Assembly (NCBI GenBank): GCA_046293395.1
Contig: JBKBOU010000001.1
Coordinates: 186,001 to 250,000 of the forward strand
Reading direction: 5' to 3'
Length of the DNA stretch: 64,000 nt
Source: CAYNRA01 sp046293395
GTDB taxonomy: Bacteria; Bacteroidota; Bacteroidia; Cytophagales; Spirosomataceae
Positions 34,881 through 44,331 of this stretch are shown here, in pieces. A program made the position numbers and the translations under genes. Each line of letters opens with the position of its first letter. Within the stretch, counting starts at the first letter, position 1. The notes under the pieces were generated by a model that saw nothing but the letters and a program-made list of their open reading frames with translations, did no database searches and had not been told where the DNA came from.

Positions 34881-36296
34881 TTACTGTTTGTTTTTTCTTT
34901 CGTAAAACTGTAGAAATCGTTCCAGTTCTTCGACTGGAATCCGTTTAGCAATGATTCTGTTTTGGTTATCCAGAATATAAGAAGTTGGGGTTGCATATAC
35001 ATCAAATCTATCTCTGAAAATATATGATTTCTTGGCATCCCAAAGGTTGATGAGCGGTTCTGTTTTGTATTCTGAGATGAATTTACTCCATGTATCTGCC
35101 TCATAATCAATACTTATATTATAAATAAGTACGTTATTCGCCTTCCCGTACGAGTTGTAAAATTGCATAAGTTTAGGTGCTGCCTCTTTGCAATGTCCAC
35201 AATCTGGGCTATAAAAAAGGATTATTTTATACGTTGCTTTTGCTTGCGCGATGTCCACATTGTTTCCTTGTGAATTTTGCAAAACGAGCGACGGGAAGAC
35301 CTTTCCAGTTACCAATGGTTTAAGAACTTTGACTCTTTCTGTAAAGGAAGTACGCTGTTTCTCATCGAGCCAAGTGGCTTTTTTTAAGTAATGGTTTTCG
35401 GCGAGATGAACGAATACGCCATCGAGCCCAACAATTTCCGTGTTTTCATATTTATTTGCCAATTGCCACAAAACGAAGCGATAGATATCTTGGTTTTTTT
35501 GTGCAAGAGCCAGTACGCGGTCACTGTCGATGATAATAGAATCACTCACTTGATAAACCAAGTCTTTGAAATACCTTTCTATCCGACTTTGTAATACGGG
35601 CGTGCGCAGAAAACGTTCGTCGGAAAAGTCAATATGGTCAAAAAAGTGATTTTTGTAATAATTAAAAAGATACGTAGAATCGGGTCGCCCGTTGGGTAGA
35701 GTAGGGAGTTTATCGGGTGTTTTTGGATCTGTATTTGCCTTAATTACTTTCGAAGAGAAGAGCATTGGATTTGTTTGAGTGATTTTGTTCAACTCTTCCG
35801 TGGCATTTTTTTGTAATGTACTTAATGTCTGTTGCAGCGCTTTCTTCTTTGACGCATCTGACTCGCGCGCAATTTGTTCGCTCAGACTACGTGCCTCGTT
35901 TGATTTGCTAACAATGTATTTTCTGTAGCTAAAAAGAACCTCATTTTCTTTCGAATTGGTGAATTTTACGGATTGTACGAAGTCTGTAGTATCTGCCGTA
36001 AAGGAAAAATCCTGCTCGTCTCCACTGATGACAAAATCGTAGTATTGGTTGGGTGATAAAACCAAAAGATAGACACCCCCTTTGAAGGGCTCAGGAGAAG
36101 AAAAAACAATTCTATTCTCTTGGACAAGGGAAGAATCCACTTTTATGTATTGGTTATTTCCGTAATAATGAGCAAGTTGTACGTATTTTCCGTTGGGTGC
36201 GCCTTTTAAATCAATGGTTATTTTTTTTGTTGCCGTTACCTGTGCAATGGCTCCAAAAGAGAGGATAGAAAGGCAGAAAGAAAAGATATTTTTCAT
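34881..36296 (-). CDS. Periplasmic TlpA/ResA-like thioredoxin-fold protein
   Basis: With the ATG at 36296 the protein is 471 aa, with a signal peptide (about 1-18). An N-terminal DUF4369-like beta domain (KKITIDLKGAPNGKYVQLAH onwards) is followed by a helical middle part of the DUF5106 kind. A C-terminal thioredoxin domain has the redox pair CGHC in SPDCGHCKEAAP near residue 370 and the cis-Pro loop in VYATPTSYILD. Such proteins reduce or exchange disulfides in envelope proteins. A start at 36341 would place 15 extra residues before the signal peptide, so I do not use it. Adjacent pheA is probably unrelated in function. Confidence 0.85.
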   Translation of the reverse strand: MKNIFSFCLSILSFGAIAQVTATKKITIDLKGAPNGKYVQLAHYYGNNQYIKVDSSLVQENRIVFSSPEPFKGGVYLLVLSPNQYYDFVISGDEQDFSFTADTTDFVQSVKFTNSKENEVLFSYRKYIVSKSNEARSLSEQIARESDASKKKALQQTLSTLQKNATEELNKITQTNPMLFSSKVIKANTDPKTPDKLPTLPNGRPDSTYLFNYYKNHFFDHIDFSDERFLRTPVLQSRIERYFKDLVYQVSDSIIIDSDRVLALAQKNQDIYRFVLWQLANKYENTEIVGLDGVFVHLAENHYLKKATWLDEKQRTSFTERVKVLKPLVTGKVFPSLVLQNSQGNNVDIAQAKATYKIILFYSPDCGHCKEAAPKLMQFYNSYGKANNVLIYNISIDYEADTWSKFISEYKTEPLINLWDAKKSYIFRDRFDVYATPTSYILDNQNRIIAKRIPVEELERFLQFYERKNKQ

Positions 36297-36324
36297 TAGT
36301 TCTGGACGAATTAAAATGGAGTTA

Positions 36325-36370
36325 TTTGCAAACAGATACAAAACTTTTTTGTGCTGTATCTGTTTGCAAA
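36325..36370. promoter_or_regulatory. Perfect 15-bp inverted repeat between pheA and the TlpA-like gene
   Basis: TTTGCAAACAGATAC (36325-36339) and its exact complement (36356-36370) flank a 16-nt spacer rich in A and T. No T-run follows on the minus strand, so it is not a classical terminator. It may be a factor-independent terminator of another type, an RNA stabiliser or an operator for the TlpA-like gene. Confidence 0.55.
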
Positions 36371-36386
36371 AGAAATAGAACGAAAT

Positions 36387-37460
36387 TTACGCATTGCGTA
36401 CATAGCTTCCCAAAACTTTGATGTAAGTTTTGTATTTCTCGACAGCTGATTTGAAGTGTTCATCGTCAAAATAGCCTAAAAATTCAATAAAGAACCAAAA
36501 ATTGAAGGCTTCATCGCCTTTGTAAGGTCGGCTTTCTATTTTGGTTAAATTGATTCCTGCTTGTTTGAAATCCTGCAAAAACTCAGCGAGTACACCGGGT
36601 TTGTCTGTATCGGGCAAACGAACGATGAGCGTTGTTTTGTCATTGCCACTTGGCTGATTTACGAAATCACGGGAAATGATAAAAAAGCGTGTCCTGTTTT
36701 GATTATTATCTTCGATATTTTTGAAGAGAATGGGGAGGCTAAATAATTTCCCTGCGATTTCAGAGCAAATTGCGGCGCTTTCAGGGTCCTCAGCAGCGAG
36801 TTTTGCCGCTTTAGATGTAGATTCAACTTGAATTTCCTCTACGTCATGTTGTTCAAAATATTTATTTAAAAATCCACGACATTGTCTGAAAGCAATATCT
36901 TTTGAATAAATACGCTTGATTTTATCTGGGCTTTCAGCTTCGGTTGCGAGTGTAAAGTGGACAGGTATTTTGAGTTCTGCGACGATATTAACTTGCATTT
37001 CGTGCAACAAGTCAACGGTTTCGTAAACGATACCTTCTTGGTTGTTTTCGATTGGGATAACACCAAATTTGGCACGACCGGTCTCGACTGCTTCAAACAC
37101 AGATTTAATGGTGGGTAGTGTCATATATTCACTCATCGCACCGAATCTACTTTCAGCTGCCTGGTGTGTAAAACTACCTTCCGGACCTAAATACGCGACA
37201 CGCTCTGGGAGCTCGTAGTTTCTTGCAGCAGCAAAAATCTCAAGATAAATGGCCTCAATGGCGGCATCTGTCAGAGGACCTTCATTAAGGGCTTTCATGC
37301 GATCTAGAATGAACTTTTCTCGTTCTGGTCGGTAAATGACTGTTTTGGTAAGGCGTTTGATTTCCCCAACTTTATGTACCCACCTCATTCGTTCATTCAA
37401 AAGAAGGAGGAGTTTTTCATCAATTTCATCGATGTTTTTACGAATATCATCTAAGGTCAC
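36387..37460 (-). CDS. pheA: Bifunctional chorismate mutase/prephenate dehydratase
   Basis: This 357-aa enzyme takes chorismate through prephenate to phenylpyruvate for phenylalanine. It has an AroQ-type chorismate mutase (about 1-85, IRKNIDEIDEKLLLLLNERM), a prephenate dehydratase domain (VAYLGPEGSFTHQAA near 88, IPIENNQEG, and the TRFFIIS catalytic motif near 253), and a C-terminal ACT domain (PGVLAEFLQDF...GINLTKIESRP) that should sense phenylalanine. This is the usual fused form. It is 32 bp downstream of parE on the same strand. Confidence 0.94.
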   Translation of the reverse strand: MTLDDIRKNIDEIDEKLLLLLNERMRWVHKVGEIKRLTKTVIYRPEREKFILDRMKALNEGPLTDAAIEAIYLEIFAAARNYELPERVAYLGPEGSFTHQAAESRFGAMSEYMTLPTIKSVFEAVETGRAKFGVIPIENNQEGIVYETVDLLHEMQVNIVAELKIPVHFTLATEAESPDKIKRIYSKDIAFRQCRGFLNKYFEQHDVEEIQVESTSKAAKLAAEDPESAAICSEIAGKLFSLPILFKNIEDNNQNRTRFFIISRDFVNQPSGNDKTTLIVRLPDTDKPGVLAEFLQDFKQAGINLTKIESRPYKGDEAFNFWFFIEFLGYFDDEHFKSAVEKYKTYIKVLGSYVRNA

Positions 37461-37492
37461 TGGTATGATTTATTTTTGGTTAAAAAGAGATA

Positions 37493-39370
37493 TTACAAGA
37501 TTTCTGGAAGTTCCTCGGCAATGTCCACCTCAAAGCGTAGATTGTCAATGATAAATCGTTGTCTTTCAGGCGTATTTTTACCCATATAATAGCCTAAAAC
37601 TTTTGGTATGGACGATTCTTTTTCAAGAATAACGGGGTCAAGTCGAATTTCAGAACCGATAAAATTTTCAAATTCATTGGGAGAAATTTCTCCAAGCCCT
37701 TTGAATCGGGTAATTTCTGGTTTATTACCGAGCTTTCGGATGGCTAGTTGGCGTTCCTCGTCTGAATAGCAATAAATCGTTTCTTTTTTATTACGAACCC
37801 GGAAAAGTGGCGTTTGTAAAATAAACAAATGACCAGCACGCACAACATCCGGGAAAAACTGAAGGAAGAATGTCAGAAGTAAAAGACGGATATGCGAGCC
37901 GTCAACGTCGGCATCTGTTGCAATAACAATTTGGTTATACCGAAGCCCTTCTATGCCTGCTTCAATATCGAGTGCATGTTGCAGCAAGTTGAATTCCTCG
38001 TTTTCATACACAATTTTCTTCGATAAGCCGTGGCAGTTCAATGGTTTTCCGCGAAGACTAAAAACGGCTTGAGTTTCTGGGTTACGCGCCTTCGTAATGG
38101 AACCACTCGCCGAGTCGCCTTCGGTAATAAATAAGGTAGTATTTAAGCGATGTTCAAATTTTTCATCTGTTAAATGGAAGCGGCAATCCCGTAATTTTTT
38201 ATTGTGTAGATTTGCCTTTTTAGCTCGTTCATTCGCTAATTTCTTTATGCCAGATAACTCTTTTCTTTCCCGTTCAGACTGTTCTACTCTTTTCTTGATT
38301 GCCTCCTTTACCGCAGGATTCATGTGGAGGTAGTCATCTAACTTTTGTTTGATAAACTCATTTACAAACGTCCGAATAGTCGTTGAGTCTGGATTTGGGG
38401 AAATGGTAACGGAACCCAATTTTGTTTTGGTTTGTGACTCAAAAACTGGTTCCTGCACACGAACAGAAATAGCTCCAATGATAGCCTGTCTGATGTCTTC
38501 GGGAGCATAATCTTTGCCATAATGTTCTCGAACGGTTTTAACAATGGCTTCTTTAAATGCAGATAAATGTGTACCTCCTTGCGTTGTATTTTGTCCATTG
38601 ACAAAAGAATAATATTCTTCACCATATTGGTTTCCGTGAGAAAGCGCTAGTTCTATATCTTCCCCTTTTAGATGAATAATGGGGTATCTCAGGGTACTTT
38701 CGTCCGTTTTTCGGCGCAATAAGTCCAATAATCCGTTTTGTGAGATATACTTTTGTTTATTGAAAACAAGCGTAAGTCCTGCATTCAAGAAGCAATAATT
38801 CCAAAGCATATTTTCTACAAACTGTGGGATGTAGTGGTAGTTTTTAAAGATGCTGTTATCTGGTTGAAACGTAACCAAGGTGCCGTTTTTTTCGGGAGTT
38901 GGTTCAATGTTTGATTTTTCGGTTAGGTTTCCTTGTGTAAAGGTAGCCCAAGCGGATTGTCCCTCCCGGAAAGCCTGTACCCGGAAATAGCTAGATAAGG
39001 CATTTACTGCCTTCGTACCTACGCCATTTAGTCCAACTGATTTTTGGAAAGCTTGGCTGTCATACTTTGCACCTGTATTGATTTTTGAGACAACATCAAC
39101 GACTTTACCGAGCGGAATACCTCGCCCGTAGTCACGTACTTCGACAAAACCCTCATCCATTTTTATTTCGATGGATTTTCCAAATCCCATGGCGTATTCA
39201 TCGATGCAATTGTCTAAGACTTCTTTCAGTAAGACATAGATACCGTCGTCGGGTGTTGAGCCATCACCAAGTTTACCAATATACATACCAGGTCTAAGCC
39301 GGATGTGTTCTTTCCAGTCGAGTGATTTAATACTGTCTTCGTTGTAGGGAGAGCCGTTTTCTGTTGCCAT
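37493..39370 (-). CDS. parE: DNA topoisomerase IV subunit B
   Basis: This 625-aa type IIA ATPase subunit has GHKL motifs (LKEVLDNCIDEYAMG near 50, DYGRGIP, GLNGVGTKAVNALS), the transducer Lys region (QTKTKLG) and the TOPRIM domain with ITEGDSASGSI near 415 and DADVDGSHIRLLLL near 490. The EGDSASGS form (Ser in place of the second Ala/Gly of GyrB) and the length support ParE over GyrB. ParE with ParC decatenates daughter chromosomes. parC is not adjacent on this side; pheA follows on the same strand. Confidence 0.9.
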   Translation of the reverse strand: MATENGSPYNEDSIKSLDWKEHIRLRPGMYIGKLGDGSTPDDGIYVLLKEVLDNCIDEYAMGFGKSIEIKMDEGFVEVRDYGRGIPLGKVVDVVSKINTGAKYDSQAFQKSVGLNGVGTKAVNALSSYFRVQAFREGQSAWATFTQGNLTEKSNIEPTPEKNGTLVTFQPDNSIFKNYHYIPQFVENMLWNYCFLNAGLTLVFNKQKYISQNGLLDLLRRKTDESTLRYPIIHLKGEDIELALSHGNQYGEEYYSFVNGQNTTQGGTHLSAFKEAIVKTVREHYGKDYAPEDIRQAIIGAISVRVQEPVFESQTKTKLGSVTISPNPDSTTIRTFVNEFIKQKLDDYLHMNPAVKEAIKKRVEQSERERKELSGIKKLANERAKKANLHNKKLRDCRFHLTDEKFEHRLNTTLFITEGDSASGSITKARNPETQAVFSLRGKPLNCHGLSKKIVYENEEFNLLQHALDIEAGIEGLRYNQIVIATDADVDGSHIRLLLLTFFLQFFPDVVRAGHLFILQTPLFRVRNKKETIYCYSDEERQLAIRKLGNKPEITRFKGLGEISPNEFENFIGSEIRLDPVILEKESSIPKVLGYYMGKNTPERQRFIIDNLRFEVDIAEELPEIL

Positions 39371-39675
39371 GAATCTGTATTAAAACGTATAAAAGAATTA
39401 AGAATAAGTGCGAATTTATAGACAAATTTGACAAAAATAGAAAAATGTATTAACTCGCCGTAAATTACTTATAAAAGAATCTTCTTACCTTCTCTTCTTT
39501 TCTCTCCTTTGCAGCACGATTAGAAATGTATGTTTTAACATACTAATTTTACGTTGCCAACTACTAAAAAAAGCCTCTAAAGCCATTATTTCATAAAAAA
39601 CTTGTGTTAATTTGCACGTTCATGTAGTTATGACACTCGTTGAGATTTACAATGAGTTTTGAATAAGTACTTATA
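39371..39675. other. Intergenic region between divergent parE and the exopolysaccharide operon
   Basis: This AT-rich 305-bp gap holds no gene. It contains the palindrome GTATGTT-TT-AACATAC (39528-39543) and a near -7 box TTAATTTG (39606-39613) about 60 bp before the SLBB gene. It must carry the promoters of both parE and the operon. I see no other structure. Confidence 0.6.
39528..39543. promoter_or_regulatory. 16-bp palindrome, operator candidate for the polysaccharide operon
   Basis: GTATGTT and AACATAC are exact complements around a TT centre. The size and symmetry suit a dimeric transcription factor site, but a chance origin in AT-rich DNA cannot be excluded. Confidence 0.35.
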
Positions 39676-42120
39676 ATGAAGATATTCTCTACACGTATGA
39701 TTCTAAATAGCAAACGTATCGCTCTTTTTGTGAGCTTTTTATGTTCCACACTTACCGCCATAAGTCAAGTCCCGACGACCTTTCCACAAATTCCGAGTCA
39801 AGGATTTCCCCTCCAAAACATTCCAGTTCAAACTACTCCGATGGTTGGAAATTCGAGAACCTTCGAATCAAACCAAACAGGTACACGTGCTGTGGAACTT
39901 TCGGAAAGTGATTTGAAGGCAATCGCGTTGGAGGATTCATTGAAGACCGTTAAAGAAGCAGAATTAGCTGCTGATAAAGCGAAAAGTAACTTACGAAAGC
40001 GAATCATTGGTTATTCTATATTTAATGATAATCGATTTGAAAATAATTTATTAACCAGCATACCAACCCCAAAAAATTATATTTTGGGCTCTGGAGATAA
40101 GTTATCGATTGACATATATGGATTCTCTCAAGCCAGTTATACATTGGCAGTATCACCAGATGGGTATATTTCTATTCCAAAAGCAGGGTTGATTTACGTG
40201 GCTGGGCAAACGATTGAGGTGGCGAAACAAAAAATAGCAGCCAAATTAAGTCGCTTTTTTGCAGGGTTAACAGATGGTGTGAGTGGTTCAACGCTTATTG
40301 CTATTTCTTTAAACAACGTACGCGCGATTAAGGTGACTATTTTAGGTGAGGTTGTTGCACCCGGTACTTATACTGTCACGTCATTGACATCCATGTTAAA
40401 TGCCTTATATACAGCAGGTGGGCCGAACGAAATAGGCTCCTACCGAAATATACAGTTGATTCGCTCGGGTAAGGTCGTCAATACGTTGGATTTGTACGAA
40501 TTTATGATGAAAGGATTCGCAAATTCAGATTATATTTTGCAAGATCAAGATATAATCCAAGTAAACCCGTATGTGTCTCGTATTGCCGCAGAAGGCTTCA
40601 CAAAAAGAACGGGTTTGTTTGAACTTCTGCCGAATGAGTCCTTGAATAAATTGGTAGAGTATGCTGGAGGATTTCATCAATATGCCTATACACATCAAGT
40701 AAAAGTGTATCGCGTTACATCACGAGAGTACAAAATAAATACAGTTTCTGCCAATGATTTTCAAAATTTCTTGATGCAAAATGGGGACTCTCTTGTCGTT
40801 GAAAAAATCATCAATCGGTACGAAAACTTAGTAAAAGTTACGGGTGCTGTATTTAGACCAGGAGATTACTCATTAGACGAGTCGCCTACGTTACTGTCTG
40901 TCATTAAGTCGGCAGAAGGATTGAAAGAAGATGCTTTTTCGGGGCGTATTTCAATCGTACGGACATTGGATGATTTACGAATGACTAATATTTCAGTGAA
41001 TTTAAAGGATATTTTGAGTGGTAAATTAGCGGATATTCCTTTGCGAAGATTGGATGAAATTATTGTTCCGTCGGTTTTTGAATTAACAGAGCAAACCTAT
41101 GTTCGAATTCAGGGTGCTATCAATAACCCGGACGCAGAGACGGGGGTTGAGTTACCGTTCGTTAAAGATTTAACCATAGAAGATGTCATCGTGCGTGTTG
41201 GTGGTTTAACGGAAGCTGCTTCGTTATCTCGAATTGAATTAGTTCGCAGAAAAAGAAATGTTGACCCTACTCGTTTGGGTGCTCAGATTTCAGATATTTT
41301 CTATTTTGACGTAAGTTCAGATTTAACGGTTGATGCAAATGTACTGAATTTCAAGCTTCAGCCTTTTGATGAAATATTTATTCGTACATCACCCAATTAT
41401 AGCAAGCAGTTATTTGTGACCATAGACGGTGAAGTTTTATACCCCGCCCCGTATGCTATCTTAAAGAAAGATGAAAAAATATCTGATTTAATCCTACGTG
41501 CAGGTGGAATGACACCATTAGCCTACTTAGAGGGAGCAACTTTGTTGAGGAAGGTGAAACTAACAGAGGCAGAACTAGAAATACGTAGAAGAACAATTTC
41601 AGATATTTCTGTTGCAGGTAAATCGAATGCCGAAGTAGATGTGGAGGAGATGTCAACCGAAAAAGAGGAGGCAATAGGCATTGACTTAAAGAAAATACTA
41701 GCAAACCCAGGGTCATCAAATGATATGGTGCTCCAAGAAGGAGACATCATTCGAATACCTAAAAGATTAGAAACGGTTCGTGTGCAAGGAGAAGTACTCT
41801 ACCCAACTTCTATCAAGTACAATGGAACAAAATTGCGCTCCTATATTTCGAGAGCAGGTGGTTTTACGAAAAGATCGTTGAGAGGGCGTGCCTATGTTCT
41901 CTATGCGAATGGGTCAGTGGATAGAACGAGAAGGTTCATGGGCGTTAATGTGTATCCACGAATTGAGCCAGGTTCTGAAATCATCATTCCAGAAAAAGTC
42001 GTAAATACGCAACAACAAATTTCACAATTCCAAACTTTAGTAGCTACGTTAAGTGGTACATTAACAACCATCGTTACGCTCGTCGTACTTACACGTTCAA
42101 TTGTACCATCCGCACAATAA
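39676..42120 (+). CDS. Polysaccharide export protein with multiple SLBB domains (Wza-like)
   Basis: This 814-aa protein has a signal peptide (about 10-30, MILNSKRIALFVSFLC). A poly_export domain (YILGSGDKLSIDIYGFS near 135) is followed by about six SLBB units recognisable by repeats of VRIQG/VTGAV...PG.Y and AGG. A hydrophobic segment closes the protein (LTTIVTLVVLTRSI). Wza-type proteins form the outer-membrane or periplasmic conduit for capsule and exopolysaccharide. No lipobox Cys is visible, unlike E. coli Wza, and the number of SLBB units is high. It is the first gene of a nine-gene operon and is followed by a Wzz-like gene after 14 bp. Confidence 0.9.
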   Translation: MKIFSTRMILNSKRIALFVSFLCSTLTAISQVPTTFPQIPSQGFPLQNIPVQTTPMVGNSRTFESNQTGTRAVELSESDLKAIALEDSLKTVKEAELAADKAKSNLRKRIIGYSIFNDNRFENNLLTSIPTPKNYILGSGDKLSIDIYGFSQASYTLAVSPDGYISIPKAGLIYVAGQTIEVAKQKIAAKLSRFFAGLTDGVSGSTLIAISLNNVRAIKVTILGEVVAPGTYTVTSLTSMLNALYTAGGPNEIGSYRNIQLIRSGKVVNTLDLYEFMMKGFANSDYILQDQDIIQVNPYVSRIAAEGFTKRTGLFELLPNESLNKLVEYAGGFHQYAYTHQVKVYRVTSREYKINTVSANDFQNFLMQNGDSLVVEKIINRYENLVKVTGAVFRPGDYSLDESPTLLSVIKSAEGLKEDAFSGRISIVRTLDDLRMTNISVNLKDILSGKLADIPLRRLDEIIVPSVFELTEQTYVRIQGAINNPDAETGVELPFVKDLTIEDVIVRVGGLTEAASLSRIELVRRKRNVDPTRLGAQISDIFYFDVSSDLTVDANVLNFKLQPFDEIFIRTSPNYSKQLFVTIDGEVLYPAPYAILKKDEKISDLILRAGGMTPLAYLEGATLLRKVKLTEAELEIRRRTISDISVAGKSNAEVDVEEMSTEKEEAIGIDLKKILANPGSSNDMVLQEGDIIRIPKRLETVRVQGEVLYPTSIKYNGTKLRSYISRAGGFTKRSLRGRAYVLYANGSVDRTRRFMGVNVYPRIEPGSEIIIPEKVVNTQQQISQFQTLVATLSGTLTTIVTLVVLTRSIVPSAQ

Positions 42121-42134
42121 ATCCAATTTAAACA

Positions 42135-43229
42135 ATGAATACACCGATTATTCAAGAAGAATACATTTCTACGAAAGACTTTCTGGTTAAAGTAGTTAAA
42201 AGTGTACGTAATCTTTGGTCTTTTTGGAGATTCCTCACGTTGGGATTACTATTTGGCTCTTTATCTACAATTATATATGATATGATTGAAAAAAAAGAAA
42301 CAATTTATGGAGCAAAAATGGTGTTCAATTTAGAGTTAGGAGGGGGTAATACGAACATGGGGCAGTTGGCTGGTTTAACTTCTGCTTTTGGTTTAGGTGG
42401 TGCTGTTCAGCAGTCAGGCGATTTGTTTTCAGGTTCTAATTTTACAGAATTACTGACCTCCCGAATTGTATTTGAACGCGCACTTATGAAAGAAATAGAG
42501 GTAGATGGCAAAAAAATGCTTTTTGCAAACTACTACAAAGATAGCAGTGATATCAACCGAGCTGAATGGGCAGGAGGACTTTTTCAGGCACCTGATAAAG
42601 AAAAGATTAATTTTAAATTCAAGAAAAAAAGACCGGAAGAACTCACCCCCAAAGAAAATGTGGTCATTGAAGATATTTATAAGAAGTTGAAAAAACAAAC
42701 TTCTGTGGCATCTATAACCGGCACAACCTTAACTGAGGTAGTTGTAACAGGTACAAACGAAATGCTTGCAAAGCGATGGGCTGAAGTTCTCATGGAAACC
42801 TTCGAGGAGTTTTACAAGGATATGAAAACCAAAAAAACACGTGAAATGCTCGTCATGCAGGAAGTACGTCTGGAAAAATTGCAAGCCCAAATGTTCTCCA
42901 CAGACAGACGACTCGCGCAAATTACCGTACAAAACCAAAATATCGTGGACCCTTCAGGTAATATGGTACAAGAACAAACAAGAAGAAGTAATAATTTTTA
43001 TTCGCAACAGTACTTGACTCAGCTTGCAACTGTTGATAATATTCGGACAACGTTGATCAACCAAACTCCTATTTTCACTATCGTGGAACCCATTCGCTTG
43101 CCTTTACTGAAAGTACAAAGTTTCATAGGTTCCAATATGCCTATTGGTGGCTTCATTGGATTAGTACTTTCTGTTTTGTTTGTGTCTATCTATACAATCG
43201 TCAAACAAGTTATGGAGCAAGTGTCCTAA
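42135..43229 (+). CDS. Wzz-like chain-length determinant protein
   Basis: This 364-aa inner-membrane polysaccharide co-polymerase-like protein has a first membrane helix near 32-50 (FLTLGLLFGSLSTIIY) and a large periplasmic part with helical segments (MLVMQEVRLEKLQAQMF). The Pro-containing stretch VEPIRLPLLKV comes before the second helix (IGGFIGLVLSVLFVSIYTIV). There is no C-terminal tyrosine kinase domain, so it is Wzz-like and not a complete Wzc. It probably sets polymer length together with the SLBB conduit encoded just upstream. Confidence 0.86.
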   Translation: MNTPIIQEEYISTKDFLVKVVKSVRNLWSFWRFLTLGLLFGSLSTIIYDMIEKKETIYGAKMVFNLELGGGNTNMGQLAGLTSAFGLGGAVQQSGDLFSGSNFTELLTSRIVFERALMKEIEVDGKKMLFANYYKDSSDINRAEWAGGLFQAPDKEKINFKFKKKRPEELTPKENVVIEDIYKKLKKQTSVASITGTTLTEVVVTGTNEMLAKRWAEVLMETFEEFYKDMKTKKTREMLVMQEVRLEKLQAQMFSTDRRLAQITVQNQNIVDPSGNMVQEQTRRSNNFYSQQYLTQLATVDNIRTTLINQTPIFTIVEPIRLPLLKVQSFIGSNMPIGGFIGLVLSVLFVSIYTIVKQVMEQVS

Positions 43230-43245
43230 AAATTAAGTTGTTGAA

Positions 43246-44331
43246 GTGAAAATAAACGTAACTAAAACTTTTCTTCCGCCAATTGAAGAATATCAAGCAT
43301 ATATTTCTCAAATCTGGGAAAATAATTGGCTTACAAATAACGGTCCCTTCGTTCAAAAACTGGAGGAAATGCTGTCTGCTTATTTGGGCATTCCATATAT
43401 TTTGTATGTAGGAAATGGTACAATAGCCCTACAATTAGCCATTAAAGCTCTGGATATTAAAGGGGAAGTTCTTACAACCCCTTTCTCTTATTGCGCGACT
43501 ACTACGTCTCTGCTTTGGGAAAACTGTACACCCGTTTTTGTAGATATTCAAGCGTCTGATATGAATATCGATGCAGATAAAATTGAACAAAAAATCACAG
43601 ATAAAACAACGGCTATTCTAGCAACCCACGTCTATGGAAGACCTTGTGACGTAGTGAAAATCGAACAAATAGCCCAAAAATACAATCTAAAAGTGATTTA
43701 TGATGGAGCGCACGCATTTGGTGTTAAATTACACGGTAAATCGGCGCTCGCCTTTGGTGATATTTCAACGTGTAGCTTCCATGCAACAAAAGTGTTTCAC
43801 ACAATTGAAGGTGGTTGTATCGCTTTCCATGACAAAAATTTGTACGAAAAAATCAAATTACTACGTAGTTTTGGGCATGTAAATGATGATTATTATTCTG
43901 TCGGAATTAATGGAAAGAACTCCGAATTTCATGCCGTTATGGGTTTGACAAACCTACCGCATTTGCCTACTATTATCGAAACAAGAAAAATAGCTTGTGA
44001 GAAGTACGATAGCTTGCTCCCTTGGAATAAGCTAACCAAACCTTCGCATAACTCCAAAGACTTGGTGTATAATTATGCGTACTACCCCGTGGTTTTTGAG
44101 TCGGAAGAGTCGCTTCTTGATACGATGAATGCACTGAAGGCGGAAGGTATCCAACCTAGAAGGTATTTTTATCCTTCGCTCAATCAACTTAGTTACCTTA
44201 AAACAACACAGAGCTGCCCCATTTCAGAATCTCTTTCTCTTCGTGTTTTATCGCTACCTCTTTATGCAAATATGGAAATGGAAGTGGTAGAAAAGGTGGC
44301 GCATATTGTGAATCAAACACTTAGTAAATGA
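43246..44331 (+). CDS. DegT/DnrJ/EryC1-family sugar aminotransferase
   Basis: This 361-aa PLP enzyme should transaminate a keto-sugar nucleotide to an amino sugar used in the polymer. The PLP-binding Lys is Lys182 in SFHATKVFHTIEGG, the expected position, and the phosphate-binding turn GNGTIALQLAIKAL lies near residue 57. DGAHAFG carries the Asp that contacts the pyridine nitrogen. The start is a GTG at 43246. The gene overlaps the next one by 4 bp (ATGA), so translation is probably coupled. No sugar dehydratase or epimerase is in the operon, so the substrate must come from elsewhere. Confidence 0.9.
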   Translation: MKINVTKTFLPPIEEYQAYISQIWENNWLTNNGPFVQKLEEMLSAYLGIPYILYVGNGTIALQLAIKALDIKGEVLTTPFSYCATTTSLLWENCTPVFVDIQASDMNIDADKIEQKITDKTTAILATHVYGRPCDVVKIEQIAQKYNLKVIYDGAHAFGVKLHGKSALAFGDISTCSFHATKVFHTIEGGCIAFHDKNLYEKIKLLRSFGHVNDDYYSVGINGKNSEFHAVMGLTNLPHLPTIIETRKIACEKYDSLLPWNKLTKPSHNSKDLVYNYAYYPVVFESEESLLDTMNALKAEGIQPRRYFYPSLNQLSYLKTTQSCPISESLSLRVLSLPLYANMEMEVVEKVAHIVNQTLSK

